The translations under genes and the position numbers were made by a program. From positions 3,380,192-3,444,191 of the forward strand of contig NC_079908.1 of assembly GCF_024868665.1 (NCBI RefSeq): a DNA stretch of 64,000 bases. Direction: 5' to 3'. The notes under the pieces were generated by a model. It saw nothing but the letters and a program-made list of their open reading frames with translations, was not told the DNA's origin and searched no databases. Shown piece by piece: positions 35,561 to 64,000 of this stretch (position 1 is the first letter of the stretch; every line of letters starts with the position of its first letter). The DNA is from Triplophysa rosa (Eukaryota; Chordata; Actinopteri; Cypriniformes; Nemacheilidae).

Positions 35561-36418
35561 TGACCCAATGCATCAAATATTGTCTAATAAGTGAACAAGA
35601 GTAATGATATGCAATCCTCGGGAGTTAAAATACTTCACTATTAACATCCTTTAACTGTTGGAAATTGCAAGGTGTGTGTATTTATCCAGTGATATTTGGA
35701 GATGTTTTAATAAACCTAATTCAAAGTATATACAATATTTAATATAAATAGCCTACATAAAGTTTAACAATAACAGCTAACATTATTTTATTTAAAGATT
35801 ATTTCATTTTAAAAGGTTAAATAATAAAGTTAATAAAAAATTAGTTGTGAATGCTAAAATGTGATGGGTGAGACTGGAACTGTAATTGTAATATTGCTGT
35901 AAAATTATAATATATTATACGTAATCTGTGCTTTCACGCCCACGCTCATCAAAAACGCACACATGCGCAGACAACCCCTAAAGCTTAGTAACATTTCCTT
36001 CAAATGAACTAACCCTGCACTGTAAATAGGTTACTGTAATTTTTACAGTGATTAAAATTTGGTGATTTTTCTTCTGTGTCTGGCTGATATGTGATTTTGA
36101 TTGGCATTTGGTGCTATCAGGGTGTGTTCTCAGAATGAACCTGCAAGCACAAGACAAAAACACATTATTTAAGCATTATTTATAAACTGAATTTACATTA
36201 CAATATTTGCATTACTGCTAAATGTATAAATATCAATATTTATAAACTGTTTATGAATGAAAAATGAAGACGCAATATTTTTAAAATACATTTAATTCCT
36301 AAATATTTAGGGAAAACCAGACCAAAATCTAACTGTTGAGTCAGGGCAGAGATACAACTGACAGCTGTCAATTTCAGTATAATTTACAGTAACACTGTTC
36401 AAGTGTTTTAACAGTTAA

Positions 36419-36730
36419 AGGGATAGTTCACCCACTAACGAAAACTGTGTCACCATTTAATCACTGTCTTGTCATTTCAAACCTTTATGACTTTCTTTCT
36501 TCAGCAGAACACAAAAGAAGATGAAGAATTTTGGTAAAACAAAACCATATGCCCCCATTGACTTCTATTGTATGGACACAAAACTGAAGTCAATGAGGAC
36601 CAACAGTTTTCTGTTACCAACATTCTTCAAAATATCTTTTGTGTTCTGTTGAAGAAAGAAAGTCATACAGGTTTGAAATGACAAGAGGGTGAGGAAATAA
36701 TGACAGAATTTTTTTGGGTGAACTATCCTT
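36419..36730. mobile_element. TTAA-flanked MITE, copy 4
   Basis: Ends GGATAGTTCACCC and GGGTGAACTATCC with TTAA at 36415-36418 and 36731-36734. A related half-element follows up to about 36816. Confidence 0.8.
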
Positions 36731-36844
36731 TTAATTTGTGTTCCGAAGATGAACGGAGGTCCTATGGTTGTCGAACGACTTGAGGGTGAGTAATTTTTGG
36801 GCGGAGCATCCCTGTAATAATGGTTCATTAGTTTATGATTACCT

Positions 36845-37351
36845 CTGAATGAAGTCCAGTGTATTGGTGGCCGCTTCCTGGTATTGCACATTGAAAATCT
36901 GTTACTCTTGTGGCTCTATGATGACTCTGCTCTCCATTGTCAGCATCGATTTTTTGGCACGGAAAACAGAATCTTCTGTAACAGACACCATCATAGCAGC
37001 TTTTTAGTAAGGGTAAGGAAAAACTATTGCTACAAATCATGATTCTTGAGACTATTTTTCACCATTATTGTCACCATAATAAAAAATATATATTCACATG
37101 CTAATATATTATGATAAAATTACTCATGCAAATACAAAAAATTCTAAAGTTCCTTCTCCAGAACTACCGGTCTGTATGGTGTGTTCCATTTAGTATTGAT
37201 TGTCCTTCACCTTGCAATTTAATTGAATTTAAACATTTTTCATTAGCCATGGTATTTAAAAAAGCATGTTGATAAACTTACCAAGTGCGATCAGTCTTGG
37301 GGTGCTGGGCACAGAGAGGGATCCCTCTACATCTGATGGAATTGCAGTCAC
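36845..37351 (-). pseudogene. SAMD3-like gene fragment (multicopy fish family)
   Basis: Exon-like piece 37282-37351 (AIPSDVEGSLSVPSTPRLIAL) joins in phase to one starting at 36999 with SVTEDSVFRAKKSMLTMESR and VIIEPQE. A damaged stretch follows, then QYQEAATNTLDFIQR at about 36845-36890. The order K-x-ML-x-MES-x-VIIEP to LDFIQR is what I remember from the many SAMD3-like copies in fish genomes. Stops and frame changes near 36890 show it is broken. The assignment rests on memory of the family. Confidence 0.45.
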
Positions 37352-37403
37352 CTAAAAGTACAGCAATTAACAGGCTGAGAGAGATTCATTACATGTATAA
37401 AGA

Positions 37404-37640
37404 ATATACTTAAAGTGACATACTTAAATCTGTTATCATTTACTCACCCTCTTGTCATTTCACACCTGAATGACTTTCTGCCTTCCACAGAACACAAAAG
37501 AAGATATTTTGAAAAATGCTGTTAACCGGACGCCTTTCACTTGCAAATAGTTTTGTGTCTATACAATAGAAGTGAGTGGGGTCCAATGCTGTTTGGTTAC
37601 CAACTTTCTTCAAAATATCTTCTTTACAGTCTTAGGTACC
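37404..37640. mobile_element. TTAA-family MITE, copy 5 (truncated)
   Basis: Shares CATTTACTCACCCTCTTGTC and CAGAACACAAAAGAAGATAT with the complete copies. The right terminus is missing. Confidence 0.6.
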
Positions 37641-38079
37641 TGTAAAAGTTTGATGATAAATGATTACGAAAATTAAATTATACCTAAAATGCTTGATATA
37701 TAAATGCAAAACAGGAAATACAACCTCTGTTTTAGTGTTGCCTCACTTTAGCTTACCAGTTTTGACTGTAACGACCAGAAAAAGGCTCATCCGACGTCCC
37801 AAATGGCACAGATCTAACAGCTAACTTTAAATAAAAACAAAAGATGCACTTCAAAATACAGTATTCCATTTGTTTCTAAAAATTGCAGCGGTCCATTTAC
37901 TTATTTTAATCTTTCGAAAGTCTGAAAAAGAAATCTCAAAAGATATGCAAGTGCAGTTCATCACATGAATAGACAGGTAACTGACAAATTACATTATAGA
38001 TAGATAAATTAGGGCCATATAATTTTTAGTTTACTTAATTTTCATTTTTCTAAGTTCTGTTTTTCATTTTTTTGTGTGT

Positions 38080-38260
38080 TATATTTGTCCACATACATTA
38101 CTGCAGTATACTATAGAATTTACTATAGTAAAATTCCTAGATACTATAGTGTTTTTGAACCTTACTATAATATACTACTGTGTTTACTACAGCTTATCAA
38201 TTCACTACAAGGGCACTACAATTTTCAATAGCAAATACTACAGTACACTACAGTATTTTA
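38080..38260. repeat. Low-complexity ACTATAGTA-rich block
   Basis: Dense alternation of ACTATAGTA, TACTACAG and ACTACAGTA on both strands, typical of a decayed palindromic MITE. No gene. Confidence 0.5.
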
Positions 38261-39331
38261 GAGTGTTCAAGTTAACCAGACTTTTATTTTGGGAAGACGC
38301 TTCAGTTTTAGTGTGTGTGACTTTGACGATAGCTTCACTCAAACAGTAAAAATGCTTGTAAAATAAACTCTCAGAGGAACTCTGGAGATGAAGTTCATGT
38401 CTTCATATCCTACAGTGCAGACGCAGACAAATCCACGAGCGTCACGCGAGTAGCAATGTTAAACTGTGTAACGTTAGTTCATTCATTCACACAGACGCGT
38501 AGAACAGCCAGATGACATATTTAAATAACAGGAGTACGCGTCCGCGAGTCCGCATCTACTTATATGGACTCAATGCAGCCGGAAAACTCGCATAATAGAA
38601 GTAAAATAGCGGTGCGCCATTGATTAAAGCACAACGACAAACCCACTTCATACAAAGACTCTGTCTAATCATGCACATGACAAATTTTAGCGCGCTGCTA
38701 CACTAGCTAATTTATTCTTAGCTCAGACCCAAGTTTTTTTTAGCACAAACAACTCTGGGAAGGTTTGAATTTTTTAATAAAAACATTGAATACGCTAATA
38801 AAATATTTTAAACTCATATTTCATGTCCAGTTTTTCTCATGTGGCAAGTAGCTATAATAAGCGGGATAATGTACAGTATTACTTACCAGTTACGTTACGT
38901 TAAATGCCAGAAAAAGGCTCCTCGGACACCTCCAACATTCCAAATGGCACAGTTCTAACAGAAATATTTTAATAAAAACAAAAAATAGATATGATATTCA
39001 ATCAATAACATGTAAATCCACCATATACGCGCTTAAATGTGACTTTATTGGAATGCTTTCACTGACTTTAGGGTGGGGGAGGGGTTCTGAGGGGAAAAAG
39101 GCTTGTAACCGCGTAATATTGCTATTCTCACCCAAATTGCCCCACTAATTCATGTTTGGTTGTTAACAAGTTAATGCATTTGAAAATATCTGAGTTTTAC
39201 ATAAAATAATTACAGAAGTAATACTAACCTTTTTGTTGAGTCATTCCTCCGTTATCTGCCACGCCCAACAAACGAAAAAAACTTGAAAAGAAATCTCCCT
39301 TTTCATTGGTCAGTTTTCGCGGGCATTTGCA

Positions 39332-39355
39332 CTACTGTAAATCGATTTACAGTAG
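39332..39355. repeat. Perfect 24-bp palindrome
   Basis: Self-complementary block around a central ATCGAT, with arms reading CTACTGTAAATC. It lies near the right end of the possible 36-39.5 kb element and looks like the point where two transposon ends meet. Confidence 0.85.
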
Positions 39356-40235
39356 AGAAGAATTACAGTAGTGAGCATACATTTTCCCATAATCCTTTGC
39401 TATTTACAGTATAATACTGGTTACACATTTAACAGTATTATACTGTGCAGTAAAATACTGTTTAATTTACAAAAATCTGTTACAGTGTGGAACATAACCT
39501 GCTCCGGAGCAGGTTATCTTCAGAGAGTAAGTTGCTATGGTTACTTACATACCCTGAAAGTTATCTCCGTTTTTGGAAGCGAAAGTTGGGGTTATCCGCT
39601 AACTAACCCTTAAACTTACCCGGGTATGTCACATAACCAGCTTTCTGGAATACCCCCCTGCTCTCCAAGTTCAAGACAAAAGAGGAAAAATAGTCCATGC
39701 ATAATAAAAAACTAGCTATGACAGTCGCAATCTACAAATAGATTTAGGTGAAAATGAACGAATGCGGATGACAGCTTCTTTGCTCTGCTACAGCTTTGAT
39801 CATTTTGCATATTTTATCAGATATTTGAACAGGGTGAAGTTTTTTGTGTGGACCATACAGTCGGACACAAGTTCCACTTTTTTGGTTGCATTCCCTGGCA
39901 GATATGCAGTTTGTACAAGTTTGAGGATGTAGAATAAACATATTTGCATCATGAATAACCTCTACAAAAGCACAATTTAAATGTATTAATAAGCCTCTCC
40001 TAATGCAAAAATAATTTTATTAATATTTTCAATAATATATTTTCCCATTACCCAGGGTTTCTTACATATAAACTTGACCATATTGTTTACAATTAAAATA
40101 TTCAATTGAATCTAAAAAAAAACGACACTAAAGTTAGCATAAGAAAAAATATAGAAAAACTTTTCACAAGGCTGGAAACGAAAACGAAAAAACTTATAAC
40201 TACCCGAACAATGCTTTGTATCTGGTTTGTTCTCT

Positions 40236-41390
40236 TTGCAATTTATTAAGACAAGAAATAAGACCGCTCGTTGGCTGCTGGATCGCACGTCAACGGCGCC
40301 GCCATATAAGTCGTGGCAACAGCACATGCAAATGTATGCGGAGCTGCAGTTTTTCTGGATATACATACACATTTATCAACCGATGTCAATATTGCGTAGT
40401 ACGGAAACGTTTCATCTTCAGGTATCGACGGTTAGAAATAAAAAAAAACATTTATTATGATAAGGAATGGTTAAAAGTTAAAACTCACGCCTGTCAAGAC
40501 ATCATTTTTCTTTTTTTTTGCTTAATTATTGTGCAGACACCAATAATGTGCTATTTAATGTACATGATCAGACAGCAGCTCGTTCACTTTGAAATATTAG
40601 GGAAAAAAAGAAATGGTTTGTCTCATGTATTACGTATGCCATTTCATACTATTCATAATGTACGATTGTATTATGTTTTACAAATATCACATAAATGTTT
40701 TACTGCTTTAACTGTTTTAATGAATCCATGGGAACATATTTTATCTTTCAAATGGTCTGTTTTCGAGTATATCTGTAAACGAGCTCCAGCTGTGTTCTCA
40801 ACTGGAGCTCAAGAAAAGCTAAAATGATGACATAAAAAGCAAATTCTCCAATAATAATCTTGATTTTTTTTTCAGATTTATCGTAAATAAATTAATATTA
40901 CCTTGGACGTTTTGTTTGATGATTCAAATAAAACGTTTCTTCATACCATCTCAAGATGTCTGTGTTTAATTTTCGATTAATACTTAAACACGGTTATTTT
41001 TATGTATTATGCGGTTGTTTGTCTTGCATATTCATAACATATCACCACATATGTTCTATATAGTGTACTTCCAAGAATAACAGGCACAATGAATAAATTA
41101 TTCACAATTTCCTATGACAAAGATGTATTTTTCTAAGTCTAAATATTGAGATTTTACGTATCTAGACACACGATGTTTTAGTACTCCACATCTATCGTAA
41201 GTCATTGAAATGTGTTAAGAAATATAAACGTTATTGTGCTTAAAATGTCGAAAAAGCGCAGCTCCCACGTTTACTTGCATTTGTTAGCATGCTACACTTG
41301 CCACGACCAATATGGCGGCGCCGTTGACGTAATGCAGCAGCTGACCAAAGCAGCCAATGCGCGGTCTAGTATTTCTTATGTCTATGATTA
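40236..41390. repeat. Inverted duplication around a 0.9-kb spacer upstream of rnf121
   Basis: The complement of about 40240-40355 resembles 41250-41390. Both contain GCAGCTCC, TTGCCACGAC, ATATGGCGGCGCCGTTGACG, GCGGTCT and ATTTCTT in the same order. ATATGGCGGC resembles a YY1 site and TTGACGT a CRE-like half-site. The spacer is AT-rich and contains an unrecognised 203-codon plus-strand frame (40216-40827). Whether this is a transposon with long terminal repeats or a duplicated promoter module is open. Confidence 0.6.
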
Positions 41391-41603
41391 AATACAGTAA
41401 AATTCAAGAAAAAGATTGGTTTCGGCAAGAAGGGATACAGCTACCTCCACTGGGCACGCGCACTTCAATACCGCATAATAAAATGCTGACAAGAAAAACT
41501 GTTATCGAAACGGAAGTAGGTAACAGACGCTCGCTTGTGATTGGTGTGAACCGCATGTAACCCGGAAGTGACGTTGCCAGTCGGGTTGTCAGTGCTCAGG
41601 AAG

Positions 41604-50278
<8,675 letters not shown>

Positions 50279-51082
50279 CTACAGCGGCCCTTGCAAAGGG
50301 ACTAGCATACCTGATTCAAACTACGGCGAAAACTACGGTTGGATTCCAAGAACGCTGGGACTTTTTAAGGACCGTGTGTCTGATGTGTTACGTACTGTGT
50401 ATAGACACACGGCGTGCTAATATGTCTTCACGTGAAATTTTACTAGTCTGACCTCAGATGTTTTCGTTTGATTATCTACGTTTATGGACTACATGAAGTT
50501 TGGACCTTGTTGTTGAATCACCTGGTCTTCATTTTTGTAAAGAAAAATCGATTTAGTGTATTTTTAAATCAAATAGTTGTCCATACGTTTTTTTGTTTGT
50601 TAACCAACATCCATGTAATTGTTTCCCCCACACTGTTGATTCATTTTGCATGTCAGACGCTCTGGTTTACCGAAGGGCGGGGAAGCCTCTGAGTGTGTGT
50701 GTGTGTATGTGAGATGAGATGTCTTCTAAGCAGTAAATGAGCAGTGTGAGAGACAGCTTCAGCCTCAGGTGATGTTAGTGTTCATTCATTTCAAATTGTT
50801 CTCCTTCTCATATATTTGTTCACCTGTTCTCTACAATGTTCACTTGCAGTCTGTGCGTTGAGTCCCGAAAAGAGACAAAGATACTTGAAAAGGCTGTATG
50901 TTGAATGGATAAATAAGATGATGTTGAATTATTTTACTCAAGTCGACTCTTTATTAGTAACGTCTGCAAGGTCAATCGGAGAAGACATAGCAATAGGATA
51001 GAATCCCCATGGCAACCATTCACATTACCTGCAAATCAGTTAGAACACCTTGGGGAGTACATAGCAACACCAAAATCTAATA

Positions 51083-51358
51083 AATTTACCCCAAAATAAC
51101 AATTCGGTCACCCTTTATTAACCATCATGTCGTTCAAAACATGTATATGACTTTTTCTTGCGTTGAAAAAAAAAAAATTTTTTGGTTTTGTCTCAGTGGT
51201 TATGTTTCCATGCAGTAGAATTCAATGGGGTCCGATATTGTTTGGTTATCAACGTTTTTCAAAATATCTTTTGTGTTGTGCAGAAGAAAGAAAGTCAAAT
51301 AGGTTTGAAATTACACGAGGGCGAGTAAATGGTGAAAGAGTTTTCTTCTTGGGGTGAA
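51083..51358. mobile_element. TTAA-family MITE, copy 9 (degraded)
   Basis: Starts CCCCAAAATAACAATTCGGT and ends TCTTGGGGTGAAGT, with the internal GCAGAAGAAAGAAAGTC motif. Both TTAA sites are lost. It lies between rnf121 and il18bp, possibly within the rnf121 3' UTR; an AATAAA at 51592-51597 is a candidate rnf121 poly(A) signal. Confidence 0.55.
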
Positions 51359-51657
51359 GTCCAACAAACACAACAATCTAGAAAGAATCCAGAGCCTTGA
51401 ACCTGAAGGAGCATCAACTGTCATGTCAAGAAATATGACTGTTAGCAGTGTGACCTGCTGACTCACTGTTTTTCATTATGTCTGACATCACTTTGTACTA
51501 TAACATTTAGTGTACTGTATAGTTAACGGTAGGAAACCCCCGTGCGTACATGACTAGAACTTCCTCTTAAAACACTTCTTTAAAAGCCCAAAATAAAGAA
51601 TCCCACCCACATTCTTACAGTTACTTTGAAACAAGCAGAGAAGCATCAACGGCAGTC

Positions 51658-53015
51658 ATGAAATGGACAAAACAACACACAGGTAAAGCTTAAATATTGT
51701 GTAATACTACAGTAATGTTGTTTTTGTTTATATTAGTTAACATGAACAGTGAAAAATGTATTTTGACAGCATTTATTCATTTTAGTTACTGTTCATTTTA
51801 TCATTTACTAAAACATTTTGAAAAGAAGTTTGACCTGTTTACAATTGTATTTGTAATAACTAAAAATACTTTTGTTTGTTTATGCATTAACAAATGAAAA
51901 CCAATACAACCTTATTGTAAATGCAGCATGTTTGTGATTGTTTTTGTGGAATTGTGTTTTTTGTTAGATGTAGGAACAACATGAATACACAGTGAGTCTC
52001 TAAATGTGACGTGTTCTTTCTGTAGGATCTGTCTTCAGTCTACCTGCAGTGATGTTTCTGTATTGTTTACCTGGCATTGCTGATGCAGGTGTGTTTAATA
52101 CTTCAACTTTTGGCTGAGTTGGAACACATCACAGTTTAGAGTCCACAAAGCCTGTTCTGATGAAGTCTGTTAAAACAAATGTTATTCTTTTTAAGGTTTG
52201 GTACCGGTGGCAGCTCCGAAGATTACATGCATATCAGGTGAGATACGGGTTTATACTTTTGTATAAATTGTATTTGATATATGCATGTTTTTAAATACAG
52301 TTTTTATTTCAATCATTTTAACCCTTTTATATTATTTAAAATATTATTTTATAAGTTATTAAGTTAAACATTTAAATATCACAGAAAAATATGCAATCCA
52401 TATGATGTTTGAAATTTAATGACTCGGAATCCAGTCCCGTTGTTTAACCTCAGATGATTTATAAGCCATATTTGAACCCAAAAATAAGAGAACTATTAAA
52501 CTCATTTCCAGAAAGTCACTTAAAATTGTCCTGCCGAGTGAATCCTGGATTTCTGAAAGATGAAACTCTCGTGTACTGGTTGGTCAACAACTACTTCGTC
52601 GAAACAGCATTTCCTAACGGAACAGTGCGTATGTCCATGTAAGAACACCCACCCACCTATATAACATATGCTGATAGATATAATTATTTCACTAGTTAGC
52701 TAATATATACTTTATTCTTTGTCGTGCAGAATTGAAAGCCTGAAATCTATCCAGAGTGATCTGATATTTCAATCAGCTGAAGACATCAGGGAAAACAGCT
52801 TTACTTGTGTAGCCATGAATCCTGCTGGGATGGATACAAAACATTTTGGAGGAGAACAGGTGAGATTCTCTCTAATGATGATGTTTAAGTATAATATAAA
52901 AAAAAAATTTCACATAATCTTTCCACTTTTCTTATCAAGCCAGTGCAAAGGATGTGTAAAAACAAGAACAGAAGACGGAAAGGAATTCACTGAAGAATCA
53001 ACTAAGCAGCATTGA
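51658..53015 (+). CDS. il18bp: Interleukin-18 binding protein
   Basis: Exons 51658-51682, 52026-52088, 52196-52237, about 52452-52638, 52730-52859 and about 52941-53015. Exons 1-2 give a signal peptide (SLPAVMFLYCLPGIADA). Exons 4-5 form one Ig-like domain: KLSCRVNPGF (first Cys), TLVYWLVNNYFVE (core Trp) and ENSFTCVAMNPAG (second Cys), matching the YW-to-FxC pattern of IL-18BP, a secreted decoy that blocks IL-18. It follows rnf121 as in human 11q13. Two joints are unsettled. After exon 3 (phase 1) the CAG acceptor at 52451 runs into a stop; a donor two bases later in exon 2, or an acceptor near 52491, would restore the frame. The last exon may start after CAAG (52936; stop about 53002) or CCAG (52940; stop 53015). 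It could be a real gene with unseen splicing or carry a frameshift. Confidence 0.8.
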
Positions 53016-53199
53016 CACTTGGTGAATTGAACAGAATTGAAAGAACTGTTTTGCAGAAATGATGGCTGTTTGGTGTTTTTGTGTAGCTTTTTTTTTGTTG
53101 GTATTAAACCATATTTATTACAAAGGTTGTCATTTAGACCAGATGTTTTGACTTTATATGTTGTTATGTAACCTTTTTACCTGAAAGTGTACTGTGGTA

Positions 53200-53205
53200 A
53201 ATAAA
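53200..53205 (+). terminator. il18bp poly(A) signal
   Basis: AATAAA about 185 bases after the stop codon, with a second AAATAAAT at about 53217. No other 3' processing signal lies between them and the coding end. Confidence 0.6.
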
Positions 53206-53229
53206 CAAAAAATGTTAAATAAATATGGC

Positions 53230-54680
53230 AATGTTATTGTGGTTGTTCAATTCATTAGAACAATATTCAACTTCAACTGTTCATACTTTTTAATATTACA
53301 AAAGTATGACATTTTAATATAAATGAATATCCTGGGTGTTTGAAAAGTGGATAAAAGCCCAATCAAGTCAAGCATTTTATTTATTTGGTGTGACAGTGTT
53401 TGGACCCTTTTTAATAAAATGGTGGCAACAGCATAATAAATACAGTTCCAACAGTTTATAATAATAATTCTTGTTAAGCCTGACGTCACGCATCACCGTA
53501 TATGGAAGAGCATACACAGTTTCCGGATCCAAACTAACGCTGTCAGACGTCATAGGTAAACAACTAATTCAACAAAAAAGCTGTCACTGATTGTCTGCTG
53601 TAAACCTATAAAAAAAAGACTGTTGTGTAGGCTACACCGTGAGTTAAAAATGTTTCGCGTAAGTGTGTGATATGAATAAAAAGTGCTCAAAAACGGCTGT
53701 TTAAAGAAACACCAAGGATTTAGTGAGAGCCGTTTAAATAGTCTCCGCACTCAAAAATAAGTGTCTGCTTGGACCCGGAACCAGTATTACTTTCTGTGAT
53801 CAGATCCTGTGAGATGTTTGTGGTTGCCAAGCAACATGGAAACAAGGCTGCAATGTATATTTTGTGAAGAACCAATAGAAGCATGTGAGCACCGTTGAGC
53901 TCATAGAAGACCCCTATACTTGCCATAAACGACGGTGGTCACCGCCAGACCATGACACCTTGTGTCAGGAATATATAACTGACCAGAACTAAATAATAAT
54001 TCTTGCATTTCAAGTCTACACTGTGTATTTTTAGTTCAGTGGCTTTCTTGACGTCATTATTTAGCGGTATCCAGAACAATCCATAAAATATATTTTAATA
54101 TAGCCTACTTTTTATAAACCCTATAATTCTTTAGATGCCTTCTCGAGTGACATCGTCACGTGGTGCCTGTTACTTTTCTGGTCAAGACGGACCACTTCTG
54201 AGTAAACGTTTTCCTGGCTTTTTAAAATAACCTTGATATCTTTTAGTTACTCTTTATAGCTGTCTAGGCTTATGAGGTTAAGAGTCTAAAGATATTAATA
54301 AAGAGACGACACACACAAGCTGTTTTACCACACGCACTGTGTTTCTTATTCGTCTTCCCTGAAGGGCTCCCGCATATATGAATACAGAGCACCACCTAGT
54401 GGTAAGAACCAACATACATCACAACCTTCACATGATGTTCAGACACGTGCATAAACAACAGTGGTTCTCTAACATTTTCATTGCAAGGGCCCCCTTTTGT
54501 AGGGCAAAAAAATATTAAATTAAATTGTTTTTCAACACCCTTGTCCTGACAGTGTCAATCCAAACAACGATATGGTCAACCTTGTAAATCAAATGTGGAG
54601 TCGGCTTTCAGTCTCTGCGCGCCACCTGAATGCGAAATCCCCCTCACTGTCCCGGCAGTGAGAAAACGGCAATGGGCGGA
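53230..54680. other. Intergenic between il18bp and kif4
   Basis: No gene is supported. The minus-strand frames (66-80 codons) show no domain. 53250-53460 and 53540-53760 look like decayed repeats, and about 54450-54620 resembles transposon debris. Confidence 0.4.
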
Positions 54681-54954
54681 GTAATGACATAATGACGTAA
54701 TGACGCAATGACGCGGGAGGAGGGACTGATTATTTGAAAGTGGCGGGCCGCATCTTTCTTTAGGGAAACAACTATTCACGGATGTTTCTATCATCAACAG
54801 ATAATAACGTCTTTACGTAAACAAACGGTATTGTGCGTGCGCGGTTTAGATTATGTTTTGTCCTGTTTGAAATTGTTTTCGATCTTGTGTGAAAAAGGAA
54901 AGTTTGCTGACATTTACTCCTCGATCGGGATAATAGCGGACCGCAGTGGGGAAG
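54681..54954 (+). promoter_or_regulatory. kif4: kif4 promoter and non-coding first exon
   Basis: A tandem of TGACGTAATGACGCAATGACG-like units (54681-54715) gives several CRE/ATF-type sites. TTTGAA at 54733-54738 followed by GGCGGG at 54742 resembles a CHR with a nearby CDE/E2F-type site, as in G2/M genes. A GT donor at 54955 (GAAG/GTAACG) and an acceptor at 55188, one base before the start-codon context, imply a 5' UTR intron. The exact transcription start is not visible. Confidence 0.5.
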
Positions 54955-55189
54955 GTAACGGCATAACTGGCGTTTTAAACATCCGGTTTTCGATGTATAA
55001 GTTGAGTGGCATGTTTATATGAGCGTTTAACGCAAGCGTACGTTTGTGTACATGTGTTAAAAGGCTTTATTAGATGACATTACGATTTGCTTTCAGTGCA
55101 CTTCAGGCCTTAGGCCTAAGCTTGGCTTGTTTTGCCAACGGTCTTTACGTGAAATAAGTTTGTGAATAAATCTCACTTGCTCATCTAGA

Positions 55190-63900
<8,711 letters not shown>

Positions 63901-64000
63901 GTATCTAAAATTCATAACAAAGTTGGGATTGTTTGTTTTAATTAGGAAAGATCTAGCCATGCAAACTTTACAATAGTTTTTATTATGCGATTGAATAGTT

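Larger units (their letters stand above)
36011..39490. mobile_element. Possible large element with CACTGTAA ends
   Basis: The left edge (CACTGTAAATAGGTTACTGT at about 36017) and right edge (complement CACTGTAACAGATTTTTGTA at about 39487) are similar inverted ends about 3.5 kb apart. Between them are SAMD3-like exons, two TTAA MITEs and a direct repeat (about 37775-37850 and 38910-38985, sharing CCAGAAAAAGGCTC). The ends are AT-rich, so the boundary call is weak. Confidence 0.35.

Noticed and set aside
40216..40827. 203-codon plus-strand frame as a gene
   Set aside because: It starts inside an inverted repeat, matches no family I know, has no neighbouring exons, and lies in AT-rich DNA. Mentioned only as an open question.

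Overview
The window is vertebrate nuclear DNA, almost certainly from a teleost fish and probably a cypriniform. Genes are split by many GT-AG introns, the DNA is AT-rich and full of short TTAA-flanked MITEs, L2, Tc1 and Harbinger-type debris and CA/GT microsatellites, and the gene set (ccnb3, a four-repeat CNGK channel, rnf121, il18bp, kif4) fits a fish. The species call is inference; the genes are read from reconstructed exons.

Layout. 83-2712 (minus): first five coding exons of cyclin B3, whose cyclin box lies off the left edge. 4388-23424 (minus): a complete 41-exon gene for a CNGK-type channel, four fused voltage-gated-like K+ channel repeats each with its own C-linker and cyclic-nucleotide-binding domain (CNBD), 2082 residues with every exon phase matching. 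24.2-27.0 kb: a 2.8-kb inverted-repeat element carrying decayed exons of a PWWP3A/MUM1-like gene. 28828-30068 (minus): a small three-exon gene with a TATA box for a secreted, N-glycosylated tandem-repeat protein, possibly hyosophorin-like. 30.1-41.4 kb: repeat-rich intergenic DNA with tandem duplications, a Harbinger-type element that keeps only its Myb/SANT gene, SAMD3-like gene debris and an inverted duplication next to the rnf121 promoter. 41604-50278 (plus): complete rnf121, with two adjacent U12-type introns. 51658-53015 (plus): il18bp. 55190-63900 (plus): the motor domain and first part of the stalk of kif4, running off the right edge, with a palindromic Tc1 element nested inside a MITE in one intron.

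The genes do not form one pathway. Two (ccnb3, kif4) are mitotic and have candidate G2/M-type promoters. One (cngk) is known from fish sperm signalling, and the tandem-repeat glycoprotein could be an egg protein. rnf121 and il18bp are also neighbours on human 11q13, which supports both calls. The most unusual items are the asymmetric CNBDs of the channel, the tandem-repeat glycoprotein gene whose stop codon overlaps its poly(A) signal, the paired U12 introns, the head-to-head Tc1 derivative and the inverted-repeat element with captured host exons.
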